Source: Synechococcus sp. AG-673-F03 (lineage in GTDB: Bacteria > Cyanobacteriota > Cyanobacteriia > PCC-6307 > Cyanobiaceae). From it: DNA of 61,180 nt. The notes under the pieces are model-generated. The model was not told the origin of the DNA, made no database searches, and saw only the letters and a program-made list of their open reading frames with translations. A program made the position numbers and the translations under genes. The stretch is taken from assembly GCA_003211205.1 (NCBI GenBank), contig QCTJ01000011.1:1-61180 (forward strand), written 5' to 3'. Of this stretch, positions 42,036 to 50,248 are shown piece by piece. How positions within the stretch are numbered: position 1 is the stretch's first letter; each line of letters begins with the position of its first letter.

Positions 42036-43258
42036 TGATCAGCCGCCGAGAGCCACTGCTCTGGCTTCAGTTGATGGCGCTAGCCGTCATTCCTCTGGAG
42101 CTCGAGCTGATGCGGCTCATGTTGGCCGGACCTGCATTCGGACCGGCCCCAGCTCTCGAGCGTCTGCTGATCTGGGGCCTGGCGGTCGTCGCACCCGGCG
42201 TGCTGCTGTGGCGGCGCTCCGCGGACTGGGCATCACTGCTCCTGATTCGTATTGCGCCTACCAAGCGAAGTCTTGATCAACGCCGCATTAGCGCCATTCA
42301 GCAGCCACTTGGCCTAAAAGCAGCACTGATCATCGGCATTGGGCTGCTATTACCGCTGTTTTGGTGGGTCGACCAATCGGCTCTATTGGTCGTGAACTTC
42401 TCGCCAACGCAGAACAGCAGCCGGCTGACGGCGTTGCTGCTGGCAGGACCGTTGCTGACACTCATCCTCTGGCAATGGCAACAGCTCTTCCAGGCCATCT
42501 GGCTGTTGACGCGCAGCGACCAGAGCTTCGCAGAGCTCACGCCGATCATCCCTGCCGAGCTGCAGACCACCCACCTGTCCCTTGGCCTTGGGCTGCTGCA
42601 ACCGCCGCTTCTGGAATGGGAGGCCGCAGAGAAACCTGGACAGCCATCAAAGGCATCACCCAGAGAAGAGAGCGAAGACGAACTCAAGCCATCAGCACCT
42701 GATCCAGCGCCCGATCCCCAAACTGATACTGCTGAAACCGATGCTGATGAGGTCATCTCAGCAGACGATCAAGACGCGGATGACGCAGTGGCCTCTGCTG
42801 ACGTCGAACCCATCGACGTTGAACAAGATCTCCTCAAAGATCCCTACGACGACAACGATCAGGATGGCCAGGGCGCTGTAGAAAGCGCTGTCGCCGGCAG
42901 CAGTGCTGACACTGATCAGCAATCAACTCAGCTATCAGCTCTCAATTCAGAACCGAGCTCCCAGCCAGAGCCAACAGAGACGACGGCTGATTCAGACTTA
43001 CCTGAAGAGAGCTCGGAGAAGACCAAAACCAGCTCTGCAGCGAACGACGATGAAACAGCTTCAGCCGTCGCCCCGATCGCGATCGAACCAGAGCAATCCC
43101 CCGAAGAGGACCACAGCCCCGACCTGAATGGCCAGGTCAGTACCGAAATCACTAGTACCAGCAGTGATGCTGAAGCTCATCACAAAGAGGCCGAGACCTC
43201 CGGAAGCGAACAAGGCGATCCAGAGCAACCGTCGCAGCCCCCGCCAGGGGGTGCGTGA
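42035..43258 (+). CDS. low-complexity-tail membrane-associated protein
   Basis: A 407-residue protein whose ATG at 42035 overlaps the infB stop (TGATG); the frame runs further upstream inside infB, but only the part after 42035 looks coding. Residues 10-180 hold about four hydrophobic segments (LALLWLQLMALAVIPLELEL type, and LKAALIIGIGLLLPLFWWV). The last 220 residues are acidic, Ser/Thr/Asp/Gln-rich and low in complexity. Similar cyanobacterial proteins lie after infB; the function is unknown. The last 198 bp are antisense to the DUF3493 gene. Confidence 0.72.
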   Translation: MISRREPLLWLQLMALAVIPLELELMRLMLAGPAFGPAPALERLLIWGLAVVAPGVLLWRRSADWASLLLIRIAPTKRSLDQRRISAIQQPLGLKAALIIGIGLLLPLFWWVDQSALLVVNFSPTQNSSRLTALLLAGPLLTLILWQWQQLFQAIWLLTRSDQSFAELTPIIPAELQTTHLSLGLGLLQPPLLEWEAAEKPGQPSKASPREESEDELKPSAPDPAPDPQTDTAETDADEVISADDQDADDAVASADVEPIDVEQDLLKDPYDDNDQDGQGAVESAVAGSSADTDQQSTQLSALNSEPSSQPEPTETTADSDLPEESSEKTKTSSAANDDETASAVAPIAIEPEQSPEEDHSPDLNGQVSTEITSTSSDAEAHHKEAETSGSEQGDPEQPSQPPPGGA

Positions 43259-43324
43259 TTCACGCAGCAGCCGTTCACGCATGGCCGGGTCCAACCCCTG
43301 ATCTCCCTCGGGTTCAGCGCTCAA
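43061..43324 (-). CDS. DUF3493 small membrane protein
   Basis: An 87-residue protein, ATG at 43324. MRERLLRESRTPWRGLRRLLW followed by two hydrophobic segments (IALFASGGLGLFVMSFSI and IQVGAVVLFGGLLWF) and the end DRDRGDG matches DUF3493, related to LPA1/REP27-like photosystem II accumulation factors of plants. A PSII role is a family-based guess. The 3' 198 bp overlap the tail of the preceding gene on the other strand. Confidence 0.82.
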   Translation of the reverse strand: MSAEPEGDQGLDPAMRERLLRESRTPWRGLRRLLWIALFASGGLGLFVMSFSITAGTSDFGTDLAIQVGAVVLFGGLLWFDRDRGDG

Positions 43325-43364
43325 AAGCTGTTTGCGTAAACCTGAATGTTAATTTCCTATGGTC

Positions 43365-43437
43365 GCCGATGTAGCTCAGCCGGTAGAGCAACGCTTTCGT
43401 AAAGCGTGGGTCGCCTGTTCAAGTCAGGTCATCGGCT
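43365..43437 (+). tRNA. tRNA-Thr (CGT anticodon)
   Basis: A complete cloverleaf: acceptor GCCGATG pairs with CATCGGC, D-arm AGCTCAGCCGGTAGAGCA, anticodon stem ACGCT/AGCGT with loop TTCGTAA giving anticodon CGT, and a TTCAAGTC T-loop. CCA is not encoded. The 3' half is the attachment site of the 13-kb element, which leaves the tRNA intact. Confidence 0.95.
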
Positions 43438-43438
43438 T
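43391..43438 (+). repeat. attL: left attachment repeat within tRNA-Thr
   Basis: A perfect 43-bp direct repeat (43396-43438) of the sequence at 56562-56604, running from the anticodon loop to one base past the tRNA 3' end. Extending five bases to the left adds a single mismatch (T/C). This is the classical attachment-site arrangement for tyrosine recombinases that use the 3' half of a tRNA gene. Confidence 0.93.
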
Positions 43439-43445
43439 AAGACTC

Positions 43446-43490
43446 AAACCCAGTTGCAGTAGGAGTTTTCCGCTGTCGCTGGGTTTTTTA
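43446..43490 (+). terminator. terminator after tRNA-Thr, supplied by the element
   Basis: AAACCCAG (43446-43453) pairs with CTGGGTTT (43479-43486), followed by a T run: a rho-independent terminator just inside attL. The corresponding original host terminator now lies beyond attR (56615-56655), so the element appears to carry its own. Confidence 0.78.
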
Positions 43491-43521
43491 TTTGCCTTGA
43501 ATTTCGACGAGTTTCGGGGTT

Positions 43522-43579
43522 TGCTCTCACCCTGCTCTCACTATGTGCTTATATTTGACCCACGCCTAACTGCTCTCAC
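43522..43579 (+). promoter_or_regulatory. left arm-type sites: three copies of TGCTCTCAC
   Basis: The 9-mer TGCTCTCAC occurs at 43522-43530, 43533-43541 and 43571-43579, all in the same orientation; the first two start 11 bp apart, about one helical turn. The third ends three bases before the integrase ATG, so protein bound here could also repress int. Three more copies lie inside the right end. By analogy with lambda Int these would be arm sites or accessory-protein sites. Confidence 0.7.
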
Positions 43580-43582
43580 CCC

Positions 43583-44761
43583 ATGGCTGACACAGCCAAA
43601 TGGATCACCAGACTTCGCAACAGCTGCCCTAAGGGCTGGTCTGTCCGCAACATGCGAGGCAAGGTTTTCCTGAGCGTTCGTTCCGGCAAGGGAGGCACCA
43701 CCGCCACGACCGTGACGCTGCCAACCGCCTGGGCTGCCGACACCGTTCCCGAGACAGTGCAGCTGATCACCGAACTGCACAAGCTGGTGGGCGAAGGTTT
43801 CGACCTGCGGGATGCGGTCGCCAAGTCCACTCAGCCAGCCGCGGCCACACGCCCAACAGTGACCAGCGAATGGCCAGTGCTGGTGGAAAAATTCCAGGCT
43901 GACCGGGAGGTGCTGGCACCCGTCACCGAGACCAGCTGGAAGCGCAACTATCAGCCGTTCCTAGAGCGCATCGTTCTGCTGATGGGCACGTCATCGCCAC
44001 CGGCCAATGCACGGGCGCTGGCCATCCGTCTGATTGAACCTTGGGCTGAAATGCCAACCAACAGGGGCAAGGCAATCAAGTGCCTGCGGTTGTTCCTTGA
44101 GTTCGGCGTTGAGGAATGCGGGCTGCCACCAGAAAGCTGGACCCTCACCGACCGTGCCGTGAAGCAACTGCGTGGCGCGAAGGCTGAACGCCGCACCGTG
44201 GCCACCATCACCGACGCTGAAATCCTGCACCTGTTGGATTCACTGGCCGACACCGACGCTGCCAACCGTTGGCGCAATGCAATCCAGCTAATGGCGCTTT
44301 ATGGGTTGCGGCCTGAAGAGCTGAACCACCTTGTGGTGAAGCAGCACCCAACGACAAAGCAACCGGCGCTGTTCTGCACCTACCAGAAGGTCTGCAACCG
44401 GGTGAAGACAAAACAGCGGTGGCTGATGCCCTTGCCGCTCACAGATGCCTTTGGCGAACAGGTGGACTGGAACCTTGCTGGTGCGATGGCCATCGGCCAG
44501 TTGCCGCTGCCACCCCTGGCTGACAAATACGCAGTGCGAACATTCCTTGAGCGCCAGAAGTATTGGCTGGAACTTAAAGAGCAATACACGGCATGCGGCG
44601 AATGGGTCAGGCCGTACAGCTTCAGGAATGCGTTTTCACTGCGTGCGCATCACTTAGGCCACCGCAATGACGTGATCTGTTTGGCCATGGGCCACAGCCT
44701 GAGCACACACGAAAGCAGCTACGAATGGGCTCGCAATGAGTCAGTCCTGGAGCATGTTTAA
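43583..44761 (+). CDS. tyrosine recombinase/integrase
   Basis: A 392-residue integrase reading away from the tRNA. The C-terminal catalytic domain has R243 (ALYGLRPEELNHL), R348 (YSFRNAF, the second Arg; the usual His three residues before is Tyr), H371 (AMGHS) and the nucleophile Y380 (HESSYEWA). The N-terminal half (about residues 20-200) contains a SAM-like core-binding domain, TETSWKRNYQPFLERI. Position next to attL supports that it integrates this element at tRNA-Thr. Confidence 0.92.
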   Translation: MADTAKWITRLRNSCPKGWSVRNMRGKVFLSVRSGKGGTTATTVTLPTAWAADTVPETVQLITELHKLVGEGFDLRDAVAKSTQPAAATRPTVTSEWPVLVEKFQADREVLAPVTETSWKRNYQPFLERIVLLMGTSSPPANARALAIRLIEPWAEMPTNRGKAIKCLRLFLEFGVEECGLPPESWTLTDRAVKQLRGAKAERRTVATITDAEILHLLDSLADTDAANRWRNAIQLMALYGLRPEELNHLVVKQHPTTKQPALFCTYQKVCNRVKTKQRWLMPLPLTDAFGEQVDWNLAGAMAIGQLPLPPLADKYAVRTFLERQKYWLELKEQYTACGEWVRPYSFRNAFSLRAHHLGHRNDVICLAMGHSLSTHESSYEWARNESVLEHV

Positions 44762-44947
44762 GCCATACCAGCGGAATTCAGGAAGGTATTAGCTGCCCAA
44801 CACTTGCATTGGCTTGCAGTCTTTGTAGTCTGAGATTGGAAATGAGGGGCACTGTTTTCAGTCCTCACCGTCCACCTCCATCAGTGGATGAGCGCGGCAG
44901 CTGGAAGGCTTGCCCGGAGCGGTCCTTGTTCTCGATGCAGAAGTGCC

Positions 44948-45301
44948 ATGGCACGTCGAACAAGACGCCTACTGACGGTCAACCACCCGATCACGGGAAA
45001 GTTGATTGAGGTTCGTACTCCGAGGGGCACAATTCCTGCGGACAAGCTTGTTCGTGCCTTTAAAAAAGCGCGCACTGTTCAACCAGATGGAACGGTTCGT
45101 TTCAGTTCAAAGCCGGTTCAAGCCGTGTTGGAGCCCTACTCCAAAGAATTGAAGCAAGCCGCTGAAATCCAAGAGCAAATGCAACGTGTCAATTGGCGCC
45201 AATGGGAAGAACAAGGGCTGAGTGACAACGGTTGGATTCAATTCCACCGTGTGCTCCGAAGGCTCTTAGACGCTTTTGCCTTCTCCTCTGCATCGAGTTA
45301 G
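44948..45301 (+). CDS. hypothetical basic protein of the element
   Basis: A 117-residue protein from ATG 44948; an in-frame ATG 20 codons earlier gives a less convincing, Cys-rich N-terminus. The start MARRTRRLLTVNHPITGKLI is basic, and the middle includes a predicted helix (YSKELKQAAEIQEQMQRVNW). I recognise no domain. It lies between the integrase and the excisionase-like gene and could be a DNA-binding accessory protein; that is inference from position and charge. Confidence 0.55.
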   Translation: MARRTRRLLTVNHPITGKLIEVRTPRGTIPADKLVRAFKKARTVQPDGTVRFSSKPVQAVLEPYSKELKQAAEIQEQMQRVNWRQWEEQGLSDNGWIQFHRVLRRLLDAFAFSSASS

Positions 45302-45320
45302 TCCCCTCTACTAACTCTCA

Positions 45321-45533
45321 ATGTCTGAAACAACTTGGCTGCAGACAGGGCCAATGGCGAATGAACTCGGAATTTCTGTCCGAACCATTCACCACTACAG
45401 GGCGTCTGAACAATCTCCCTGGATTCAAGGACGCCATTACAAACGCCGCACCCCGGCGAAAAGATCCCCATGGATCTGGAACCGCGATCTCACGTTGAAA
45501 GCCTGGGATCAGGCAAAAGGAGGTGCTGCGTGA
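45321..45533 (+). CDS. excisionase-like helix-turn-helix protein
   Basis: A 70-residue protein. MANELGISVRTIHHYRASEQ is a winged-HTH/MerR-like recognition segment, followed by a short basic wing (YKRRTPAKRSPW). The size, the fold type and its place between integrase and primase fit an excisionase (Xis), which would bend DNA at the arm sites. A transcriptional regulator role is equally possible. A strong AGGAGGT at 45518-45524, near its end, serves the next reading frame. Confidence 0.65.
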   Translation: MSETTWLQTGPMANELGISVRTIHHYRASEQSPWIQGRHYKRRTPAKRSPWIWNRDLTLKAWDQAKGGAA

Positions 45534-45595
45534 GCGACATCGTCCTTTCCGTTGCCATTCAACTCAGTGTTGCCGTCGCGAGGCGGACGGGGTGA
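45530..45595 (+). CDS. possible 21-residue leader peptide before the primase
   Basis: A GTG at 45530 follows the ideal Shine-Dalgarno AGGAGGT (45518-45524) at 5-6 bases. Its frame, VSDIVLSVAIQLSVAVARRT plus G, ends at TGA 45593-45595, overlapping the GTG (45592) that I take as the primase start. This looks like leader-coupled initiation. It may instead be chance, with the primase using another start. Confidence 0.4.
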   Translation: MSDIVLSVAIQLSVAVARRTG

Positions 45596-47964
45596 TCCAG
45601 CCAAAGCAAGAACTCATTGATTCGGGGTTGCCCCCTGCAATCCATAGCCGTCTGGGATACCGCTGTATCTCAGCAGAAGAGTGCAACAAGCTGATGGGTT
45701 TCAGCTTGTCTGGCTGGGTTGTTCCCATGAACGATTTAGAAGGCAAACCGTTCACTCACAACGGCAAGCCCTTCTATCGACTCAAGCCGGATCCTGGACA
45801 ATTCAATACTGACGATCCACCGAAATACCTTTCACCGACAGGCGGTGGATGCCGACCATATTTCTCACCCCTTCTGCCTGCGAAAGCCTTTGCGATAGGT
45901 CGAGACATTGACATCACCGAAGGCGAGAAAAAAGCTGACTGCGCCAATTACCACGGCTTCCCCACCATCGGCCTCTCAGGTGTTGATGCATGGCGCGACA
46001 AGCGCAATTGCAAAGCTGGTGAACACTCCAGGCCCCTACCTGAACTTCAAGTCATCAACTGGATGGGGCGCAAGGTTCGCCTTGTTTTCGATTCTGATGT
46101 CACGTCGAAGGATTCAGTCCGGCGTGCGCTCGTAGACCTATCTGCGTGGCTGACTGATCAAGGCGCTTCTGTGCTGATCGTTCTACTGCCCTGTGAAATC
46201 GATGGCAGTAAAAACGGCGTAGATGATTTCATCTGCCGCCATGGCCCCAAGGCTTATGGCCGTTTGCGAAGCATTGCCCGTCCTAGCTGCATTGGTGGAT
46301 CATTCATCTGGAAACCGGAGCCGAAGGAATCTCACCACAAGGCACTGACCGCCTGGACCATCTTTAACCACAACTACGCCTATCGGCCCGGCTTTGGGCT
46401 GTATCGCTGGGCGAACACTCACTGGCAACTTGCACCCGGCAGGGGAGAAAAGTCGCTTGATAAGCCTCTCCATCAATGGATGGATGCAATGCAATGGGAC
46501 AAACGTTCATCACATGTCATCGGTTCTGTTCGGGCTGAGCTGATGGCTCGCCTTGAGCACAACGACTGGAATCCTGCAGGCATCACTGCTTTCAAAAATG
46601 GCACTGTTCGTGACCACCAGTTCACGGCTGATCATTGCCACGATGACTGGCTCACCTTCTGTTTTCCCTTCCCTCGTGATCCAGGGGCAAAGTGCCCGCG
46701 CTGGCATCAGTTCCTCAGAGAAACATTGGTAGCTGATGATTTGATTTGTCTGCTACGCGCAGCAATTCGATGGTCAATCCTCCCCAAGGATCCTGAAAAG
46801 CCTTTCATTCATGAGCTGGCTTTTGATGTGATCGGCCAACGCCGTTCAGGGAAAGGCACACTCTCGGAAGTGCTGCAGGCCATCTGCGGAGGAAAACATG
46901 GTGTTGGGCTGATCAAGTCCAGCAGTTTCTCCAACCCCAACGCTCTTCAATCACTGATTGGCAAACGGATTGCGATTGATCCAGACGCATCCGGGCGAGT
47001 GTCAGATCCGGGAGTTTTCAACGCAGTGGCTTCAAACGAACCGGTGGAAGTCAAAAAGCTGTACGAAAATCACGACTGCGCACGCCTGGGAATTGTTGTT
47101 TGGCGATTTTTCAATGACACCCCAGGCGCTTCCGGTGGCGGCATGGAAGGCATGGGCCGCCGCATTGTCACCTTCGGGTTTGAGCGGTCAATCGCCAATC
47201 CCGATGGACAGCTCAAGGCCAAACTGACTGCGGAAGCAGCAGGCATTTTTTGGTGGGCATGGTCCATGCCAGAAGAGGAGATGCATGATGCCCTGGTTCA
47301 TCGCGGCAAAGTCTCTGCTGTTCTCAACGCATCCGTTGATGGTGCATTGGAACGAGACCATGTTCTGCGCTTCTCCACTGTTGTGAATCAGGGGAAATAC
47401 AAAGCTGCAGACCTCTATGACCGTTATCGCCAGTGGATGACCAGAGAAGGTCATCAAGCAGCATCATCAACCAAATTCGGGCGTGAAATCAAGAAACTCG
47501 GTTGGGTCAAACCCACCACCACAAAGGTCGGCTCCTGGTATGAACTCACCACTCCAACTCGCCACCAAGTGGCGATCCATCTCGGAGTGGACATTGAGGG
47601 CAACCGTGATGGTGAGTTGAACTCATCACAAAACCCAACTCACCACCAGAACCCACCACCGCCAAATCGCCTTCAACTCAAGCGAACTCAGCAGGATGTG
47701 GCGAGTGTGGTGAGTTCTTCTCTTGAAAACTCAGAAGGAGAAGAAAAAGAAATAAAGAGAGGCATGCAAAGAGAACAAAGAAATTTGGCGTCGCACTCAC
47801 CACACCCAACACCACATGGGCACATGAGTAAAGCTGTACCCGTGTTTGTCGACGGGCAAGGCGGTTGGTACTCACCCTCCGGACGTATTCCAAAGGGTGG
47901 AGGAGTCACCCTGATCGACCCCAACGGTGATTCACGTTGCATCGATGCCAAGCAGGTCTCTTAA
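45592..47964 (+). CDS. DUF3854/TOPRIM and D5/SF3 helicase replication protein
   Basis: About 790 residues from GTG 45592; an open frame runs 23 codons further upstream but overlaps the HTH gene. The N-terminal part is a DUF3854 Toprim-like domain: DITEGEKKAD near residue 108, LVFDSDV near 163 and NGVDDFI near 208. The C-terminal part is a phage/plasmid-primase (P4/D5 family) helicase with Walker A GQRRSGKGT near 414, then KRIAIDPDASGR and RRIVTFGFERS. The tail (about 680-790) is polar with His/Asn/Gln runs. Such proteins replicate satellites and plasmids, which suggests the element can replicate after excision. Confidence 0.85.
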   Translation: MIQPKQELIDSGLPPAIHSRLGYRCISAEECNKLMGFSLSGWVVPMNDLEGKPFTHNGKPFYRLKPDPGQFNTDDPPKYLSPTGGGCRPYFSPLLPAKAFAIGRDIDITEGEKKADCANYHGFPTIGLSGVDAWRDKRNCKAGEHSRPLPELQVINWMGRKVRLVFDSDVTSKDSVRRALVDLSAWLTDQGASVLIVLLPCEIDGSKNGVDDFICRHGPKAYGRLRSIARPSCIGGSFIWKPEPKESHHKALTAWTIFNHNYAYRPGFGLYRWANTHWQLAPGRGEKSLDKPLHQWMDAMQWDKRSSHVIGSVRAELMARLEHNDWNPAGITAFKNGTVRDHQFTADHCHDDWLTFCFPFPRDPGAKCPRWHQFLRETLVADDLICLLRAAIRWSILPKDPEKPFIHELAFDVIGQRRSGKGTLSEVLQAICGGKHGVGLIKSSSFSNPNALQSLIGKRIAIDPDASGRVSDPGVFNAVASNEPVEVKKLYENHDCARLGIVVWRFFNDTPGASGGGMEGMGRRIVTFGFERSIANPDGQLKAKLTAEAAGIFWWAWSMPEEEMHDALVHRGKVSAVLNASVDGALERDHVLRFSTVVNQGKYKAADLYDRYRQWMTREGHQAASSTKFGREIKKLGWVKPTTTKVGSWYELTTPTRHQVAIHLGVDIEGNRDGELNSSQNPTHHQNPPPPNRLQLKRTQQDVASVVSSSLENSEGEEKEIKRGMQREQRNLASHSPHPTPHGHMSKAVPVFVDGQGGWYSPSGRIPKGGGVTLIDPNGDSRCIDAKQVS

Positions 47965-48017
47965 TCCAACATTTTAAAAAGCCAATTCACACTGATCACG
48001 CCTGCCAGAATTGATGA

Positions 48018-48362
48018 ATGGGAAAGAAATGCACAAAGGCTGAGAAAACAGCGCGCGTTGAAGAGCTAGCCAATCTGATCGTCAAAGGGTTATCCCAACG
48101 GCAGCTCATGCACCATGTGACCACTTCCTGGGGGCTATCAGCAGAACAGGCTCACAGATACGTCCGCGAAGCAAGGGACGTCGTTAAAGCTGATCTCAGA
48201 GACATCGACCGAGTCGACATGCTTGCCAGCAAAGTTCAGATGCTTGAGCAGATCGCAACTGATGCTGTTGCCGCAGGCAGGGAGAGCAATGCGATTGGTG
48301 CTATTCGCTTGCTGAATGAACTTGTGGGCTTTGGAGCAGGACAGAAGTCAGGAACCTATTGA
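48018..48362 (+). CDS. small terminase-like DNA-packaging protein (TerS)
   Basis: A 114-residue protein. The N-terminal half has an HTH of the TerS kind: ARVEELANLIVKGLSQRQLM and then SWGLSAEQAHRYVREAR; the second half is a helical oligomerisation region (VQMLEQIATDAVAAGRESNA, IGAIRLLNELVGF). No large terminase is present, so if this really is TerS it would redirect a helper phage's packaging, as in PICI-type satellites. An ordinary HTH regulator is the alternative. Confidence 0.62.
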   Translation: MGKKCTKAEKTARVEELANLIVKGLSQRQLMHHVTTSWGLSAEQAHRYVREARDVVKADLRDIDRVDMLASKVQMLEQIATDAVAAGRESNAIGAIRLLNELVGFGAGQKSGTY

Positions 48363-48691
48363 TGAATCGATCACAGGCTCTCCAGTACATCGAGCAGCTA
48401 TTGGAGAAGGGGGAATTAGAAGAAGCAACTCATCGCTATGCACTGATCGTCGCTGATTTGATCAGCGATGCAGGAAATGAACAGCTGTCGCGCTGCCTTA
48501 CGCCGGAAGAGCTATCGGCCTGGATACGGCGTGATGCACTCGCCTGGCAAGCAAAGCTGAGCGAGGAGGCATTCGCAGAGCAATTTGAGGTTGGGCACGG
48601 CAATGCCTATGGATGCATCGAACAGATGCTGAGCTGTGTTGACTACGAGTTTGTGCTGGATCTGCTGGCCTCTATGCGTCAGTCGGACTAG
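48362..48691 (+). CDS. hypothetical helical protein coupled to the TerS-like gene
   Basis: A 109-residue acidic protein from ATG 48362, overlapping the previous stop (TGATG). It is rich in helix formers (ALQYIEQLLEKGELEEATHR, DALAWQAKLSEEAF). No motif is recognised. The overlap suggests co-translation with the TerS-like protein. Confidence 0.6.
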   Translation: MNRSQALQYIEQLLEKGELEEATHRYALIVADLISDAGNEQLSRCLTPEELSAWIRRDALAWQAKLSEEAFAEQFEVGHGNAYGCIEQMLSCVDYEFVLDLLASMRQSD

Positions 48692-48709
48692 CCACTAAGG
48701 GCTTGTGCC

Positions 48710-49051
48710 TTAAAGCATCCCGAAATTCTCGCTGGCAACTGCCTCCAAAACCTTCAACGCTTGAAGGTTCTCAAGACGTTTCTGCGCTTGGGTCAGCATG
48801 GCTCTGCCGTGGGGCGCACAGGCATCAACGAGTGCTGCACCCTCTGATGCTTCTGCTTTCACCCGCTCGATACACAGGTCGATCTGAGCCGCAACTTCTG
48901 TCGCTTGGGCATAGGCACTGGAGTTAGGACCTGCCACCTCTGAAAGCAGCTTCAACAGTGCCTGGCGAGTGTCTTCAGGGGTGGGCTGCACGGATAAGTC
49001 TCGAAGAACCAGAAGTTTGGCAAGACCTGGAGTGCTCAGAAGGCTGATCAA
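48710..49051 (-). CDS. hypothetical helical protein on the opposite strand
   Basis: A 113-residue frame, the only reverse-strand candidate in the left half of the element. It reads as two long helices (TRQALLKLLSEVAGPNSSAY, and VAAQIDLCIERVKAEASEGA). It has no recognised domain and no visible signal or HTH. Being opposite in direction to its neighbours, it could be a control gene, or it may not be a gene. Confidence 0.4.
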   Translation of the reverse strand: MISLLSTPGLAKLLVLRDLSVQPTPEDTRQALLKLLSEVAGPNSSAYAQATEVAAQIDLCIERVKAEASEGAALVDACAPHGRAMLTQAQKRLENLQALKVLEAVASENFGML

Positions 49052-49102
49052 TCACCCATTCGGGGGATGCTCTCAACCCTCTGCAAGCGGGAAACTGCCT
49101 CC

Positions 49103-49246
49103 ATGAACCGAGAACAGCGCGCTGCAGCGTTGAAGCTGTTGGCTGCGCTCAATGGAGACGCAGATGCAGAGCAATCAACAGTCACCTATGGAGATTGGCT
49201 CCAACACCTCACTGCGCAAGTCGAAGACGAGCTGAATGAGGACTGA
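49103..49246 (+). CDS. 47-residue acidic small protein heading the nuclease operon
   Basis: ATG 49103 to TGA 49246. It is acidic (E, D) with a helical start (MNREQRAAALKLLAALNGDA) and a YGDWLQHL motif. It overlaps the next gene by 11 bp if that starts at 49236. No family is recognised. Its position resembles that of small regulators or antitoxins at the head of coupled operons. Confidence 0.5.
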   Translation: MNREQRAAALKLLAALNGDADAEQSTVTYGDWLQHLTAQVEDELNED

Positions 49247-49817
49247 ATCAACGATGAATTCCAACCCACAACCACTGCAGGGAATCGGCTACGTCTACGT
49301 AGTCAGACACGCCAATGCCAGAGGCTTGACCAAGATCGGGCTCACTCGGCACCCACAGAAAAGAGAAGAACAACTAGGCGGTGACGACTGCGAGGTTCTG
49401 TGTCGTTTGCTGGTTCTCAGACCAGAAAGAGTTGAGGCCATGCTGCACAGCATCTTCAGCGCACAACGGGTTCCACAATCGGAATGGTTCGACCTTGGCG
49501 ATGAGCAGATCCGCGAAGCCTGCAATCTCCTAACTGAGGCTTACGGAGAAGTCACAGAGTTCTGTGTTCACTACAAGGCCCCAGAAGTCCCATGCTTGCG
49601 GGCGGAGTTGGAGCCCGAGGAAAAACCAAAGGGAAAGCCAAGGCCATTCAGAACGGAGCGGAGCAAACCAACGCAGACAGATAACGGATTTCAGCCAACG
49701 GCAGTTGGCTGGCTTGAAGAACAACGATTGAGGCGTGAGGCCGAAACTAAAAAGCGCGAACAAGCTTGGAATCAAGAGCTTGAGGCCAGGCGGGCCAAAG
49801 GGAGGCTTTGGGAATGA
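49236..49817 (+). CDS. GIY-YIG-like (T5orf172/MUG113-type) nuclease-domain protein
   Basis: A 193-residue protein; ATG 49236, or 49254 if shorter. The first 90 residues carry a GIY-YIG relative: GIGYVYVV near residues 17-23, TKIGLTRHPQKREEQLGG near 32-49, an acidic RVEAMLHSIF, and QSEWFDLGDEQ. This is the pattern of the T5orf172/MUG113 domain. The rest is a charged Arg/Lys/Glu-rich tail, coiled-coil-like at the end. It overlaps the next gene by ATGA. The nuclease function is inferred from motifs. Confidence 0.75.
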   Translation: MRTESTMNSNPQPLQGIGYVYVVRHANARGLTKIGLTRHPQKREEQLGGDDCEVLCRLLVLRPERVEAMLHSIFSAQRVPQSEWFDLGDEQIREACNLLTEAYGEVTEFCVHYKAPEVPCLRAELEPEEKPKGKPRPFRTERSKPTQTDNGFQPTAVGWLEEQRLRREAETKKREQAWNQELEARRAKGRLWE

Positions 49818-50248
49818 AATCCGCAGCAATTAAACGTCTAGTGCCAGAACTGTTCAGGGTCATCGCTGAACTTGAAGCAGCAGCCCCTGGCAGACACTTC
49901 ACACCTGATGGTCATCTCATCGGAAGCATTGGCGAAGTCACCGCGGCAGATCGCTACGGGTTGACTCTGACCACTGCCAGCACCAAAGGGATCGACGCAC
50001 ACGATGCCCAAGGGCGAGCCGTTGAAATCAAGTGCACTGGCAAAGGCAAAGGCGTTGCCCTGCGTGGCTATGAGCCATCAGCAGAACGCTTTATCGCGTT
50101 GCAAATCAACCGCGATGGTTCAGCTGTTGAGGTCTACGACGGTCCCGCTGCACCTATCTGGGCTGCAGTCGCACACAAGGCAATGCCATCTAACGGGCAA
50201 CGCACCATCACCCTCAACCAGCTGCGGCGACTGCAGGAGGTGGATTGA
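49814..50248 (+). CDS. DUF6998/restriction-endonuclease-like protein
   Basis: A 144-residue protein starting at the ATG that overlaps the previous stop. GSIGEVTAADRYGLTL is followed by GIDAHDAQGRAVEIKCTG: an Asp and an E-x-K spaced like a PD-(D/E)XK active site, as in DUF6998-type proteins. I recall the family from such motifs and am not certain of the exact assignment. It sits between two GIY-YIG-like proteins and overlaps both. Confidence 0.68.
   Translation: MKSAAIKRLVPELFRVIAELEAAAPGRHFTPDGHLIGSIGEVTAADRYGLTLTTASTKGIDAHDAQGRAVEIKCTGKGKGVALRGYEPSAERFIALQINRDGSAVEVYDGPAAPIWAAVAHKAMPSNGQRTITLNQLRRLQEVD

Noticed and set aside
44809-45009. 66-residue forward frame after the integrase
   Set aside because: It overlaps the better 117-residue gene and has no ribosome site.
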